Shown: positions 1 to 6,760, numbered from the stretch's first letter. The stretch: DNA of 9,216 nucleotides from an uncultured Rhodanobacter sp. (GCA_937906285.1 CALCWL010000371.1:1-9216), one strand, 5' to 3'. The notes: a model not told the origin generated them from the letters alone. Program-made: numbers and translations.

Positions 1-51
1 CCCACGGCACACGCCCAGCGAACCCCCCGCCCAAGATGCGATCATGCGCCC

Positions 52-1431
52 ATGACCGCCTTCAGCACCCTCCCGCTCAAACCCGCCCTGCTCGCCAGCG
101 TCGACGCGCTTGGCTACACCGACATGACCCCGGTGCAGGCGCAGAGCCTGCCGCCGATGCTCGAAGGCCGCGACGTGATCGCGCAGGCGCAAACCGGCAG
201 CGGCAAGACGGCGGCATTCGGCTTGAGCCTGCTGCAGGCACTGGACGTGGACACGATCCGGCTGCAGGCGCTGGTGCTCTGCCCCACCCGCGAACTGGCC
301 GACCAGGTCAGCAAGGCGATCCGCAAGCTGGCCGCGAACATCCCCAACGTGAAGCTGCTGACCCTGTGCGGCGGCATGCCGCTGGGTCCGCAACTCGCCT
401 CGCTGACGCACGACCCGCACATCGTGGTGGGCACGCCTGGCCGCGTGCAGGAACACCTGAAGCGGCAGAGCCTGCACGGCGGCGGCATCAAGGTGCTGGT
501 GCTGGACGAGGCCGACCGCATGCTCGACATGGGTTTCGCCGAGGCGATCGACGACATCATCGGGCGCATCGCCAGACACCATCAGACCCTGCTGTTCTCC
601 GCCACCTATCCCGACGAGATCCGCGCGGTGAGCCAGCGCGTGCAGAAGGACCCGATCGAAGTGACGGTGGCGGTGCCGGCCGACGGGAAGCCGGCGATCG
701 AGCAGCGCTTCCACGAGGTGGAGCCGGCGCAGAAACCCGACGCGCTGGCGCAGTTGCTGGCGGGCGAGCGGGGCGGGCAGGCGCTGGTGTTCTGCAACAT
801 GCGCCGCGAGGTGGACGCGGTGGCGCAGGAGCTGGACCGCCGCGGCTTCTCCGCGCTGGCGTTGCACGGCGACATGGAACAACGCGACCGCGACGAGGTG
901 CTGGTGCGTTTCGCCAACCACAGTTGCGCGGTACTGGTGGCCACCGACGTGGCCGCACGCGGCCTGGACATCGCGGCCTTGCCGCTGGTGATCAGCTACG
1001 ACATCGCGCACGACCCGGAAACCCATACCCACCGCATCGGCCGCACCGGCCGTGCCGGCGAGGCCGGCTTGGCGGTCACACTGTGCACGCCGCGCGAGCG
1101 GCCGAAGGCGACGAACATCGAGGAGACGAACGGCGCGCCGCTGCCGTGGCGACCGTTGAAGATCGCACCCCCGCGCGGCAAGACGCTGCATCTGGCGCCG
1201 ATGAAAACCCTGGTGATCGACGCCGGGCGACAGGACAAGCTGCGCCCCGGCGACATCCTCGGCGCGCTCACCGGCGATGCCGGGCTCGACGCGAAGGACA
1301 TCGGCAAGATCGACGTGTTCGCCACCCGCGCCTACGTGGCAATCACCCGCGCGCTGGCCGACAAGGCGCTGGAACGCCTGCGCGCCGGCCGCATCAAGGG
1401 CCGCAACTTCCGCGTGCGCGCGCTGACCTAG
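52..1431 (+). CDS. dbpA: ATP-dependent RNA helicase DbpA (DEAD-box)
   Basis: A 459-residue cytoplasmic DEAD-box helicase; DbpA acts in 50S ribosome assembly and is known to be targeted to hairpin 92 of 23S rRNA by its C-terminal domain. All helicase motifs are visible: Q motif around residues 21-34 (GYTDMTPVQ), Walker A AQTGSGKT 46-53, PTREL 78-82, TPGR 128-131, DEAD 152-155, SAT 183-185, VFCN 246-249, ATDVAARGLDI 297-307 and HRIGRTGR 327-334. Residues 384-457 match the DbpA RNA-binding domain (RPGDILGALTGDAG, then GRIKGRNFRVRAL), which separates DbpA from RhlE, SrmB and CsdA. Length is normal for the family. The ATG at 52 places the upstream Phe and Q motif correctly; there is no clear Shine-Dalgarno, only CAAGAT at 32-37 as a poor -10-like element. 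A cyclotransferase gene follows after 17 bases, probably co-transcribed. Identification is firm. Confidence 0.97.
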   Translation: MTAFSTLPLKPALLASVDALGYTDMTPVQAQSLPPMLEGRDVIAQAQTGSGKTAAFGLSLLQALDVDTIRLQALVLCPTRELADQVSKAIRKLAANIPNVKLLTLCGGMPLGPQLASLTHDPHIVVGTPGRVQEHLKRQSLHGGGIKVLVLDEADRMLDMGFAEAIDDIIGRIARHHQTLLFSATYPDEIRAVSQRVQKDPIEVTVAVPADGKPAIEQRFHEVEPAQKPDALAQLLAGERGGQALVFCNMRREVDAVAQELDRRGFSALALHGDMEQRDRDEVLVRFANHSCAVLVATDVAARGLDIAALPLVISYDIAHDPETHTHRIGRTGRAGEAGLAVTLCTPRERPKATNIEETNGAPLPWRPLKIAPPRGKTLHLAPMKTLVIDAGRQDKLRPGDILGALTGDAGLDAKDIGKIDVFATRAYVAITRALADKALERLRAGRIKGRNFRVRALT

Positions 1432-1448
1432 ACCTCACGGAACCTCGC

Positions 1449-2216
1449 ATGCGACGCGTGCTCATCCTCCTCGTCCTGCTGCTTGCCACCACCGCCTGCC
1501 ATGCGGCGATCCCGGTCTGCGGCTACCGCGTCGTGCATGTCTATCCGCACGACACCTCGGCCTATACCGAGGGGCTGTTCTACAAGGATGGCTTTCTCTA
1601 CGAGAGCACCGGCGAGAAGGGTGCCTCGACCGTGCGCAAGGTACAGCTGGAAACCGGCAAGGTGCTGCAGCGGCACGACCTGCCGGCGCAATATTTCGGC
1701 GAGGGCATCGTCGACTGGGACGGCGAGCTGATCCAGCTGACGTGGCAGGCCCAGACCGGCTTCGTCTACGGTCTGGACGACTTCCGGCTGCGCCGCCGCT
1801 TCAGCTACCCCGGCGAGGGCTGGGCGCTGACCCGCGACGAACACCGCATCTACATGAGCGACGGCTCGTCCGTGTTGCGCATTCTCGACCCCGCCACCCT
1901 GGCCCGCGTGGGCAGCGTCACCGTCACTGCCGACGGCGTGCCGGTGACCAACCTCAACGAGCTGGAATGGGTGGACGGCGAGATCTACGCCAACGTCTGG
2001 CTGACCAACCGCATCGCGCGCATCGACCCGGCCAGCGGCCATGTCGTGGGCTGGATCGACCTCACCGGGCTGTTCGACGTGAGCACCCTGCCGGTGCCGA
2101 TGAACGACGTGCTCAACGGCATCGCCTGGGACGTGCGCGGCAAGCGCCTGTTCGTCACCGGCAAGCACTGGCCGAAGCTGTTCGAGATCAAACTGGTGAA
2201 ACAGCCCGCACGTTGA
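1449..2216 (+). CDS. Secreted glutaminyl-peptide cyclotransferase (papaya-type)
   Basis: A 255-residue enzyme predicted to convert N-terminal glutamine of peptides to pyroglutamate with release of ammonia, in the periplasm or outside the cell. It matches the plant/bacterial beta-propeller family (Glu_cyclase_2), not the zinc-dependent animal type. Family signatures seen: YTEGL 39-43, YFGEGI 82-87, PGEGWALT 121-128, MSDGS 136-140, NELEWVDGEIYANVW 170-184, and LNGIAWD 222-228 with FVTGKHWPKLFEI 235-247. Residues 1-19 form a signal peptide (Arg-Arg, a Leu/Val core, cleavage near ACHA-A). Cys17 is not in a good lipobox (TTA precedes it), so a lipoprotein is unlikely. The ATG at 1449 is the only start that keeps the signal peptide; the same frame stays open upstream through dbpA, but that part is shadow sequence. 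It lies 17 bases after dbpA with only a weak ribosome-binding site (ACGGA), and converges with the flavoprotein gene. Confidence 0.93.
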   Translation: MRRVLILLVLLLATTACHAAIPVCGYRVVHVYPHDTSAYTEGLFYKDGFLYESTGEKGASTVRKVQLETGKVLQRHDLPAQYFGEGIVDWDGELIQLTWQAQTGFVYGLDDFRLRRRFSYPGEGWALTRDEHRIYMSDGSSVLRILDPATLARVGSVTVTADGVPVTNLNELEWVDGEIYANVWLTNRIARIDPASGHVVGWIDLTGLFDVSTLPVPMNDVLNGIAWDVRGKRLFVTGKHWPKLFEIKLVKQPAR

Positions 2217-2228
2217 GCCGGCAGGATC

Positions 2229-3464
2229 TCAGCGGCCCAGCCAGCGCGCCGCAGCGCGACCGGCGAGCAGGCCGCTGGCGAAGCAGGCGGTGAGCAGGTA
2301 GCCGCCGGTGGGTGCTTCCCAGTCCAGCATCTCGCCGGCGCAGAACACGCCGGGCCGATCGCGCAGCATCAGCGCTTCATCCAGCGCCTCCAGCCGGACG
2401 CCGCCGGCTGTGCTGATCGCCTCGGCGACCGGGCGCGGTGCGCGCAGGCGCAGCGGCAAGGCCTTCAGTTGTGTGGCAAGCGCCGGCGGATCGGCCAGCA
2501 TGGCCTTGTCCGTGAGCTCGAACACCAGCGCGCACTTCGCCGCGTCCAGTCCGGCGCGGCGACGCAGCCAGCCGCCGATGCTGTGCTTGCCGCGCGACGC
2601 GGCGAGGCGTTCGGCCAGCAGCGGCTGCGTGTAGCCCGGCACCAGATCCAACACCAGGCTCGCTTCGCCGCGCTTGGCGATCTGCTCGCGCAGCTCGGTA
2701 CCGATCGCGTAGACCAGGCTGCCCTCGATGCCGTATTCGCTGAGCACGAATTCGCCCTGGCGCGAGCGGGCCATGCCGTCACGGTCGACCCAGTGCGCCA
2801 CCACCGGCTTCAGGGGCGCACCGGCGAAACGGTTGCGCAGGTGCTCGCTCCAGTCGAGCTCGAAGCCGCAGTTCGCGCTCTGCAGCGGCGCGACGTCGAT
2901 GCCCGCGCCTTGCAGCGGCGCCACCCAGCCGCCGTCGGAGCCCAGTTGCGGCCAGCTGGCGCCGCCGAGCGCGAGGATCGTCGCGCCGGCGTGGATCGCT
3001 CGCTCGCCCTGCGGCGTGGCGAAGCGCAGCGCGCCATCCGCCTGCCAGCCGAGCCAGCGATGGTGCATGTGGAAACCCACGCCCGCGTCACGCAGGCGGC
3101 GCAGCCAGCGCCGCAGCAGCGGCGCCGCTTTCAGATCCCGCGGAAACACGCGACCGGAACTGCCGACGAAGGTTTCCACGCCAAGTTCGGCCGCCCACGC
3201 GCGCAGCGCCAGCGGATCGAACGCAGCCAGCCAGCGACCGACCTCCGCCTGGCGCGTGCCGTAGCGGGCCACGAACCGCTCCGGCGCCTCGCCGTGGGTG
3301 AGGTTGAGGCCGCCCTTGCCGGCGAGGAGGAATTTGCGCCCGACCGAACCCATCGCGTCATACAGGTCCACCTCGACGCCCGCGGCACGCGCGGTCTCCG
3401 CCGCCATCAGGCCGGCGGGGCCACCACCGATGACGGCGAGTCGGGGCGTTCCAGGGATCCACAT
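2229..3464 (-). CDS. HI0933/YhiN-superfamily FAD-dependent flavoprotein
   Basis: A 411-residue predicted cytoplasmic flavoprotein of the HI0933-like group (NAD(P)/FAD-dependent oxidoreductases related to E. coli YhiN). The physiological substrate of this branch is not established, so no reaction is assigned. Seen in the sequence: the Rossmann FAD-binding start VIGGGPAGLMAAETA at 11-25, LLAGKGGLNLTH at 47-58 (the GKGGLNLTH form rather than the GGGRCNxTN form of the other subfamily), VGSSGRVFP at 100-108, ILALGG at 163-168, and a C-terminal second FAD region with GVFCAGEMLDWEAPTGGYLL at 372-391. The frame stays open for 130 more codons upstream, but the ATG at 3464 puts the dinucleotide fold at the usual distance from the N-terminus, and the upstream stretch has no family signature. 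No strong Shine-Dalgarno is seen near 3464. It is transcribed alone, divergent from the S53 protease and convergent with the cyclotransferase. Confidence 0.92.
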   Translation of the reverse strand: MWIPGTPRLAVIGGGPAGLMAAETARAAGVEVDLYDAMGSVGRKFLLAGKGGLNLTHGEAPERFVARYGTRQAEVGRWLAAFDPLALRAWAAELGVETFVGSSGRVFPRDLKAAPLLRRWLRRLRDAGVGFHMHHRWLGWQADGALRFATPQGERAIHAGATILALGGASWPQLGSDGGWVAPLQGAGIDVAPLQSANCGFELDWSEHLRNRFAGAPLKPVVAHWVDRDGMARSRQGEFVLSEYGIEGSLVYAIGTELREQIAKRGEASLVLDLVPGYTQPLLAERLAASRGKHSIGGWLRRRAGLDAAKCALVFELTDKAMLADPPALATQLKALPLRLRAPRPVAEAISTAGGVRLEALDEALMLRDRPGVFCAGEMLDWEAPTGGYLLTACFASGLLAGRAAARWLGR

Positions 3465-3642
3465 CCGGCCATGGTCGCACGCGTCTCCACCCGACGCGTG
3501 CCGGCGCGTCGACGCAGCCTGAATCGCAACTGACCGCGGCTTGCCATGGGCGGTAGCGCACGCCGCTCCGCGGCAACGTTCCATCCGGCAAGTTCTTTCG
3601 TCGCGCGGCGCTGCGGAAAACGCAATTTCATTCGGCATGACG

Positions 3643-3673
3643 ATTATGTTCACGGACGCAAGTGAAATCGCAA
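3643..3673 (-). promoter_or_regulatory. Weak promoter candidate for the flavoprotein gene
   Basis: On the minus strand, CATAAT (complement of 3643-3648) matches the sigma70 -10 box at five of six positions. The best -35 is TTGCGA (complement of 3668-3673), four of six, with a long 19-base spacer. It lies in the A+T-richer core and would leave a leader of about 170 bases before the start at 3464. The poor spacing makes this only a candidate. Confidence 0.25.
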
Positions 3674-3875
3674 GATAATCCATGCAACGAGTCCGTATTT
3701 GATGAAATTCTTCATCGCCTGCGAGGCCGCCAAGCCTGTTCGTGCGGTCGTTTCGACGGAACTCGCGAGCAAGGAGACGCAGCGCAACAAATCGCAAATA
3801 ATTACGCCAGACGAGGCCGCTGGAGAGCCGACAAAACGCTGTGATGAAGATCACCCCGAGCCGGAAAAAGTCCTA

Positions 3876-3904
3876 TTGACCGATTTATTCGCGGCACCAT
3901 ACCG
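3876..3904 (+). promoter_or_regulatory. Candidate sigma70-like promoter for the S53 protease
   Basis: TTGACC at 3876-3881 matches the -35 consensus at five of six positions. The -10 is poor: CATACC at 3898-3903 (16-base spacer, three of six). If used, transcription would begin near 3910, directly at the start of the perfect inverted repeat 3913-3936, leaving a leader of about 255 bases. The weak -10 would fit a gene that needs an activator, but that is inference. Confidence 0.3.
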
Positions 3905-3912
3905 TCGTGCGG

Positions 3913-4088
3913 TTCGCCAACGGGGAGTTTGGCGAATGATCCTGTCACGCAGCCATGCAATGACGCATGGTCTGCAGTCAATGGCATGCGACATGCCCGC
4001 AGCTGGCCCTCAAGGACTCAATGGGGGAGGGCCGACCGAAGCGGGTGCGGGATCGTCGGTCCGCTTCACAAAAAACACGGGTGCCGTG
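3913..4088 (+). promoter_or_regulatory. Hairpin-rich putative 5' leader of the S53 protease
   Basis: Six perfect inverted repeats follow one another. They are TTCGCCAA/TTGGCGAA (3913-3920, 3929-3936), CCATGC/GCATGG (3953-3958, 3965-3970), GGCATG/CATGCC (3983-3988, 3992-3997) and GGCCCTC/GAGGGCC (4005-4011, 4027-4033). Next come two overlapping, mutually exclusive helices, GACCGA/TCGGTC (4034-4039, 4056-4061) and GAAGCGG/CCGCTTC (4038-4044, 4061-4067). The last is CACGG/CCGTG (4076-4080, 4084-4088). The segment ends about 80 bases before the protease start. I could not match it to any riboswitch consensus I know, including c-di-GMP-I. A role as structured mRNA leader or operator array is inference; short GC-rich stems also arise by chance. 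Confidence 0.4.
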
Positions 4089-4155
4089 CATGCGCGGCAA
4101 ATCAACCAATGAGGCGCGGGCAGTCTCAGGGCAGCGCTTTGCCTCAAAAAACTTC

Positions 4156-4160
4156 GGGAG
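4156..4160 (+). promoter_or_regulatory. Ribosome-binding site of the S53 protease
   Basis: GGGAG at 4156-4160 stands 5 bases before the ATG at 4166. It decides this start over the upstream in-frame codons, which would add 79 residues of non-signal-peptide sequence. Confidence 0.7.
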
Positions 4161-4165
4161 TCATC

Positions 4166-6694
4166 ATGCCAAGTCATCACCGTCTCAAGTTGCTGGCCGC
4201 CGCGATCAGTTTCGCGGCAGCCGGCGCGCTGGGCGCCACGCCAGCCAGTGTCACCAGCGGAAGCACGTTCGTCGCGCTGAGCCAGCACGCCACCGTGCTG
4301 CGCCAGGGCGACGTGGTCAGCGGCCCGCTGTCCAGCGCACAGCCGATGCACATCGAGGTGGCGCTGAAACTGCGCAACCCGGCCCAGCTGCACAGCTTCA
4401 TCGCGACCGCCAAGAGCTCGCCGCTGTCGATGGTGCAGCGCTCGATGACGACGCCGCAGTTCGTCGCCAGCTATTCGCCCACCGCCACGCAGGCGAACAA
4501 GGTGGCAGCCTGGCTGCGCTCCGCCGGCTTCACCAACGTGCAGATCTCGCCCAACCGGATGCTGGTGTCGGCCGATGGCCGCGCCGACACCGCCGGTGCC
4601 GCGTTCAAGACCACCTTCGCCCGGGTCCACACCCGTGATGGCCGCACGGCCTACATGCACAACAACGACGTGCACATCCCTGCCTCGCTGCAGGACGTGG
4701 TGCTGTCGGTAATCGGCCTGCAAAGCGTGCACCAGGCGCACACCTTCGCCAAGCCGATGCAGGCGGGCTACACCACGCAGGCAGTGACCGGCCACAACCC
4801 GGTCGAGTTCGCCTCGATCTACGGCGGCAGCGGCGTGACCACGGCGGCCGGCGTGCCGGTGGGCATCGTCACCCAGGGCAAGATCACCCAGACGATTACC
4901 GACCTGAACACCTTCACCTCGCAGAACGGCCTGCCGACGGTGACCACGCAGACGGTCAACACCAACGGCACCAGCAGCGACACCAGCGGCCTGGGCGAGT
5001 GGAGCCTGGACAGCCAGGACATCGTCGGCATGGCCGGCGGCCAGGTCGGCAGCCTGATCTTCTACAACATCCCCACGCTGTCCAACAGCAACCTGACGGC
5101 GGACTTCAACACCATCGTCAACGCCAACGCAACCAAGATCATCAACGTCTCGCTGGGCGAGTGCGAGACCAGCGCGCAGGGCGACGGCTCGGCTGCGGCG
5201 CAGGACCAGATCTTCCAGCAGGCGGTGGCACAGGGGCAGACCTTCTCGATCTCCACCGGCGACTCCGGCGCCGACGAGTGCGGCGACGGCGGCGTGACGC
5301 CGAGCTGGCCGGCCGCGTCGCAGTACGTGGTGGCGGTGGGCGGCACCACGCTGAACGCCTCCACCACCACCTGGAACAGCGCCACCGTGTGGACCAGCGG
5401 CGGCGGCAGCTCCAGCACCTTCGAGCCGCAGCCGAGCTGGCAGAACGGCGTGGCCCCGGGCAGCACGCGCGGTCTGCCGGACATCGCCTACGATGCCGAT
5501 CCCAACTCGGGCGCGAAGATCATCGTCAGCGGCGCCACCCAGCAGTACGGCGGCACCAGCCTGTCGGCACCGCTGTTCGCCGGTGCGTGGGCGCGGATCA
5601 TCGCGATCAAGGGTTCCGGCGTGGGTTTTGCCGCGCCGCTGCTGTACCAGCTGCCCGCGTCCGACTTCCACGACATCACCTCGGGCAACAATGGCGGCGA
5701 GACGGCGAGCGCCGGCTATGACCTGGCCACCGGTCGCGGCGAACTGATCATCAGCGGCGCCGCCAGCGACATCGGCGGCGGCGGCGGCAGCAACGTGCCG
5801 CCGACGGCCAACTTCAGCGACAGCATCAGCAACCTCACGGTGAGCTTCACCGACAGCTCCAGCGACAGCGACGGCTCGATCGCCTCGCGCTCGTGGAACT
5901 TCGGCGACGGCAGCACCTCGACCGCGACCAACCCCAGCCACACCTACGCGGCGGCGGGTACCTACAGCGTGTCGCTGACGGTCACCGACAACGACGGCGC
6001 GACCAACACCAAGACCGCATCGGTGACGGTCAGCTCCGGCGGTGGCGGCGGCAACGTGCTGCAGAACGGCGTGGCGCTCACCGGCCAGTCCGGCGCCACC
6101 GGGGCGCAGCTGTTCTACACCGTGGTCATTCCCTCCGGCGCCAGCAACCTGGTGATCTCCGAATCCGGCGGCACCGGCGACGCGGACCTGTACACGAAGT
6201 TCGGCTCCGCCCCGACCCTGTCCAGCTACGACTGCCGGCCGTACCTCACCGGCAACAACGAGAGCTGCACCGTGGCCTCGCCGCAGGCCGGCACGTACTA
6301 CGTGATGCTCAACGGCTACCAGGCGTTCTCCGGCGTCAGCGTCAAGGCGACCTGGAGCACCGGCGGCGGTGGCGGTGGCGGCAACGTGCTGCAGAATGGC
6401 GTGCCGGTGACCGGACTGAACGCGACGAAGAACAACGCCGTGTACTACACGATGGTGGTGCCGGCGGGTGCCAGCAACCTCAACATCAACATCGCCGGCG
6501 GCACGGGTGATGCCGACCTGTACGTGAAGCTGGGTTCGCAGCCGACCACCAGCAGCTACGACTGCCGCCCCTACATCTCGGGCAACAGCGAGAGCTGCAC
6601 GGCGTCGGCACCGACCCCGGGCACCTACTACATCATGGTGCGCGCCTATCGCAGCTACAGCGGCGTCACGCTGACCGGCAGCTACACGCCGTAA
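4166..6694 (+). CDS. Secreted sedolisin-family (S53) serine-carboxyl protease with PKD and two PPC domains
   Basis: An 842-residue exported endopeptidase of family S53, whose studied members (sedolisin, kumamolisin, xanthomonalisin) are usually active at acid pH. Order: signal peptide 1-24; pro-kumamolisin propeptide about 30-195; catalytic domain about 205-532; PKD domain 543-624 with WNFGDG 577-582; two PPC domains 630-730 and 740-840, joined by Gly-rich linkers at 537-541, 625-629 and 733-739. Catalytic residues are complete: Glu278 and Asp282 in GEWSLD, oxyanion Asp366 in TGDSG, and nucleophile Ser465 in GGTSLSAP. Asp503-Ile504 and Asp519 match the C-terminal calcium site. Cys333 and Cys372 fit the single disulfide of sedolisin. 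The propeptide should keep the enzyme inactive until export; the C-terminal modules probably aid secretion, stability or substrate binding and may be trimmed. The start rests on GGGAG at 4156. The gene is monocistronic, ending at an intrinsic terminator. PKD plus PPC pairs are common on exoproteases of this bacterial group. Confidence 0.97.
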   Translation: MPSHHRLKLLAAAISFAAAGALGATPASVTSGSTFVALSQHATVLRQGDVVSGPLSSAQPMHIEVALKLRNPAQLHSFIATAKSSPLSMVQRSMTTPQFVASYSPTATQANKVAAWLRSAGFTNVQISPNRMLVSADGRADTAGAAFKTTFARVHTRDGRTAYMHNNDVHIPASLQDVVLSVIGLQSVHQAHTFAKPMQAGYTTQAVTGHNPVEFASIYGGSGVTTAAGVPVGIVTQGKITQTITDLNTFTSQNGLPTVTTQTVNTNGTSSDTSGLGEWSLDSQDIVGMAGGQVGSLIFYNIPTLSNSNLTADFNTIVNANATKIINVSLGECETSAQGDGSAAAQDQIFQQAVAQGQTFSISTGDSGADECGDGGVTPSWPAASQYVVAVGGTTLNASTTTWNSATVWTSGGGSSSTFEPQPSWQNGVAPGSTRGLPDIAYDADPNSGAKIIVSGATQQYGGTSLSAPLFAGAWARIIAIKGSGVGFAAPLLYQLPASDFHDITSGNNGGETASAGYDLATGRGELIISGAASDIGGGGGSNVPPTANFSDSISNLTVSFTDSSSDSDGSIASRSWNFGDGSTSTATNPSHTYAAAGTYSVSLTVTDNDGATNTKTASVTVSSGGGGGNVLQNGVALTGQSGATGAQLFYTVVIPSGASNLVISESGGTGDADLYTKFGSAPTLSSYDCRPYLTGNNESCTVASPQAGTYYVMLNGYQAFSGVSVKATWSTGGGGGGGNVLQNGVPVTGLNATKNNAVYYTMVVPAGASNLNINIAGGTGDADLYVKLGSQPTTSSYDCRPYISGNSESCTASAPTPGTYYIMVRAYRSYSGVTLTGSYTP
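6053..6685 (+). repeat. Tandem duplicated PPC-domain segment within the protease
   Basis: Two copies of about 101 codons, 6053-6355 and 6383-6685, offset by exactly 330 bases. By my residue count 57 of 101 aligned positions are identical, with conserved blocks NVLQNGV, GGTGDADLY and SSYDCRPY. Each copy carries two cysteines 11 residues apart (Cys690/Cys701 and Cys800/Cys811), which could form a disulfide. The DNA is nearly identical only at the front edge (GGCAACGTGCTGCAGAA in both), so the duplication is not very recent. Confidence 0.85.
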
Positions 6695-6710
6695 GCGGTC
6701 AAAGGCCAGC

Positions 6711-6732
6711 CGTTGCGCAGGGACGCGCAACG
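6711..6732 (+). other. 3' UTR stem-loop after the S53 protease
   Basis: CGTTGCGC (6711-6718) and GCGCAACG (6725-6732) form a perfect 8-base-pair stem with the six-base loop AGGGAC. It starts 16 bases after the stop codon and has no T tract, so it is not itself a terminator. It could protect the mRNA 3' end or, because the loop shows AGGGA (an ANGGA match), bind a CsrA/RsmA-type protein; both roles are inference. Confidence 0.5.
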
Positions 6733-6760
6733 CACAATGGAAGCACCGGATGACGCTTCG

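Larger units (their letters stand above)
3465..4165. other. Long divergent intergenic region
   Basis: About 700 bases between the start of the flavoprotein gene and the start of the S53 protease, with no convincing gene. Open frames here lack the G/C third-position bias of the neighbours and have no family signatures. The core 3621-3720 is only about 43% GC by my count, well below the genes on either side, which suits a promoter region. It contains a perfect inverted repeat GATGAA-ATTC-TTCATC at 3701-3716, a perfect 8-base palindrome CTCGCGAG at 3762-3769, and a cluster of hairpins from 3913 onward described separately. CGAGGCCGC occurs at both 3722-3730 and 3812-3820. No tRNA, insertion sequence or phage attachment site was recognised. 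Confidence 0.7.

Noticed and set aside
44..55. A three-codon frame (Met-Arg-Pro-stop) overlapping the dbpA start
   Set aside because: Minimal frames of this size arise by chance and there is no ribosome-binding site to support it.
36..1448. N-terminal extension of the cyclotransferase frame through dbpA
   Set aside because: The frame is open by composition only; its translation is Arg/Ala/Gly-rich and overlaps the clear dbpA frame, while the real protein begins with a signal peptide at 1449.
3465..3854. A 130-residue N-terminal extension of the flavoprotein
   Set aside because: The FAD-binding fold belongs at the N-terminus in this family, and the extension has no signature and crosses the A+T-rich probable promoter region.
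3844..3879. An 11-codon frame upstream of the protease promoter
   Set aside because: It has no ribosome-binding site and lies upstream of the likely transcription start.
3699..3935. Start of a 137-codon plus-strand frame beginning at 3699
   Set aside because: No Shine-Dalgarno at 3699, no recognisable domain, and it crosses the promoter candidate; only the later ATG at 3936 has a good ribosome-binding site, treated as a separate weak finding.
3905..4165. c-di-GMP-I, TPP or cobalamin riboswitch in the leader
   Set aside because: I looked for core motifs such as GGGACGCAAAG for c-di-GMP-I and CTGAGA/ACCTGA for TPP and found none; the hairpins here are simple separate stems.
3464..4165. CRISPR array or insertion-sequence remnant in the long intergenic region
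   Set aside because: There are no regularly spaced identical repeats, no transposase fragment and no flanking target duplication; the repeats are inverted and all differ.
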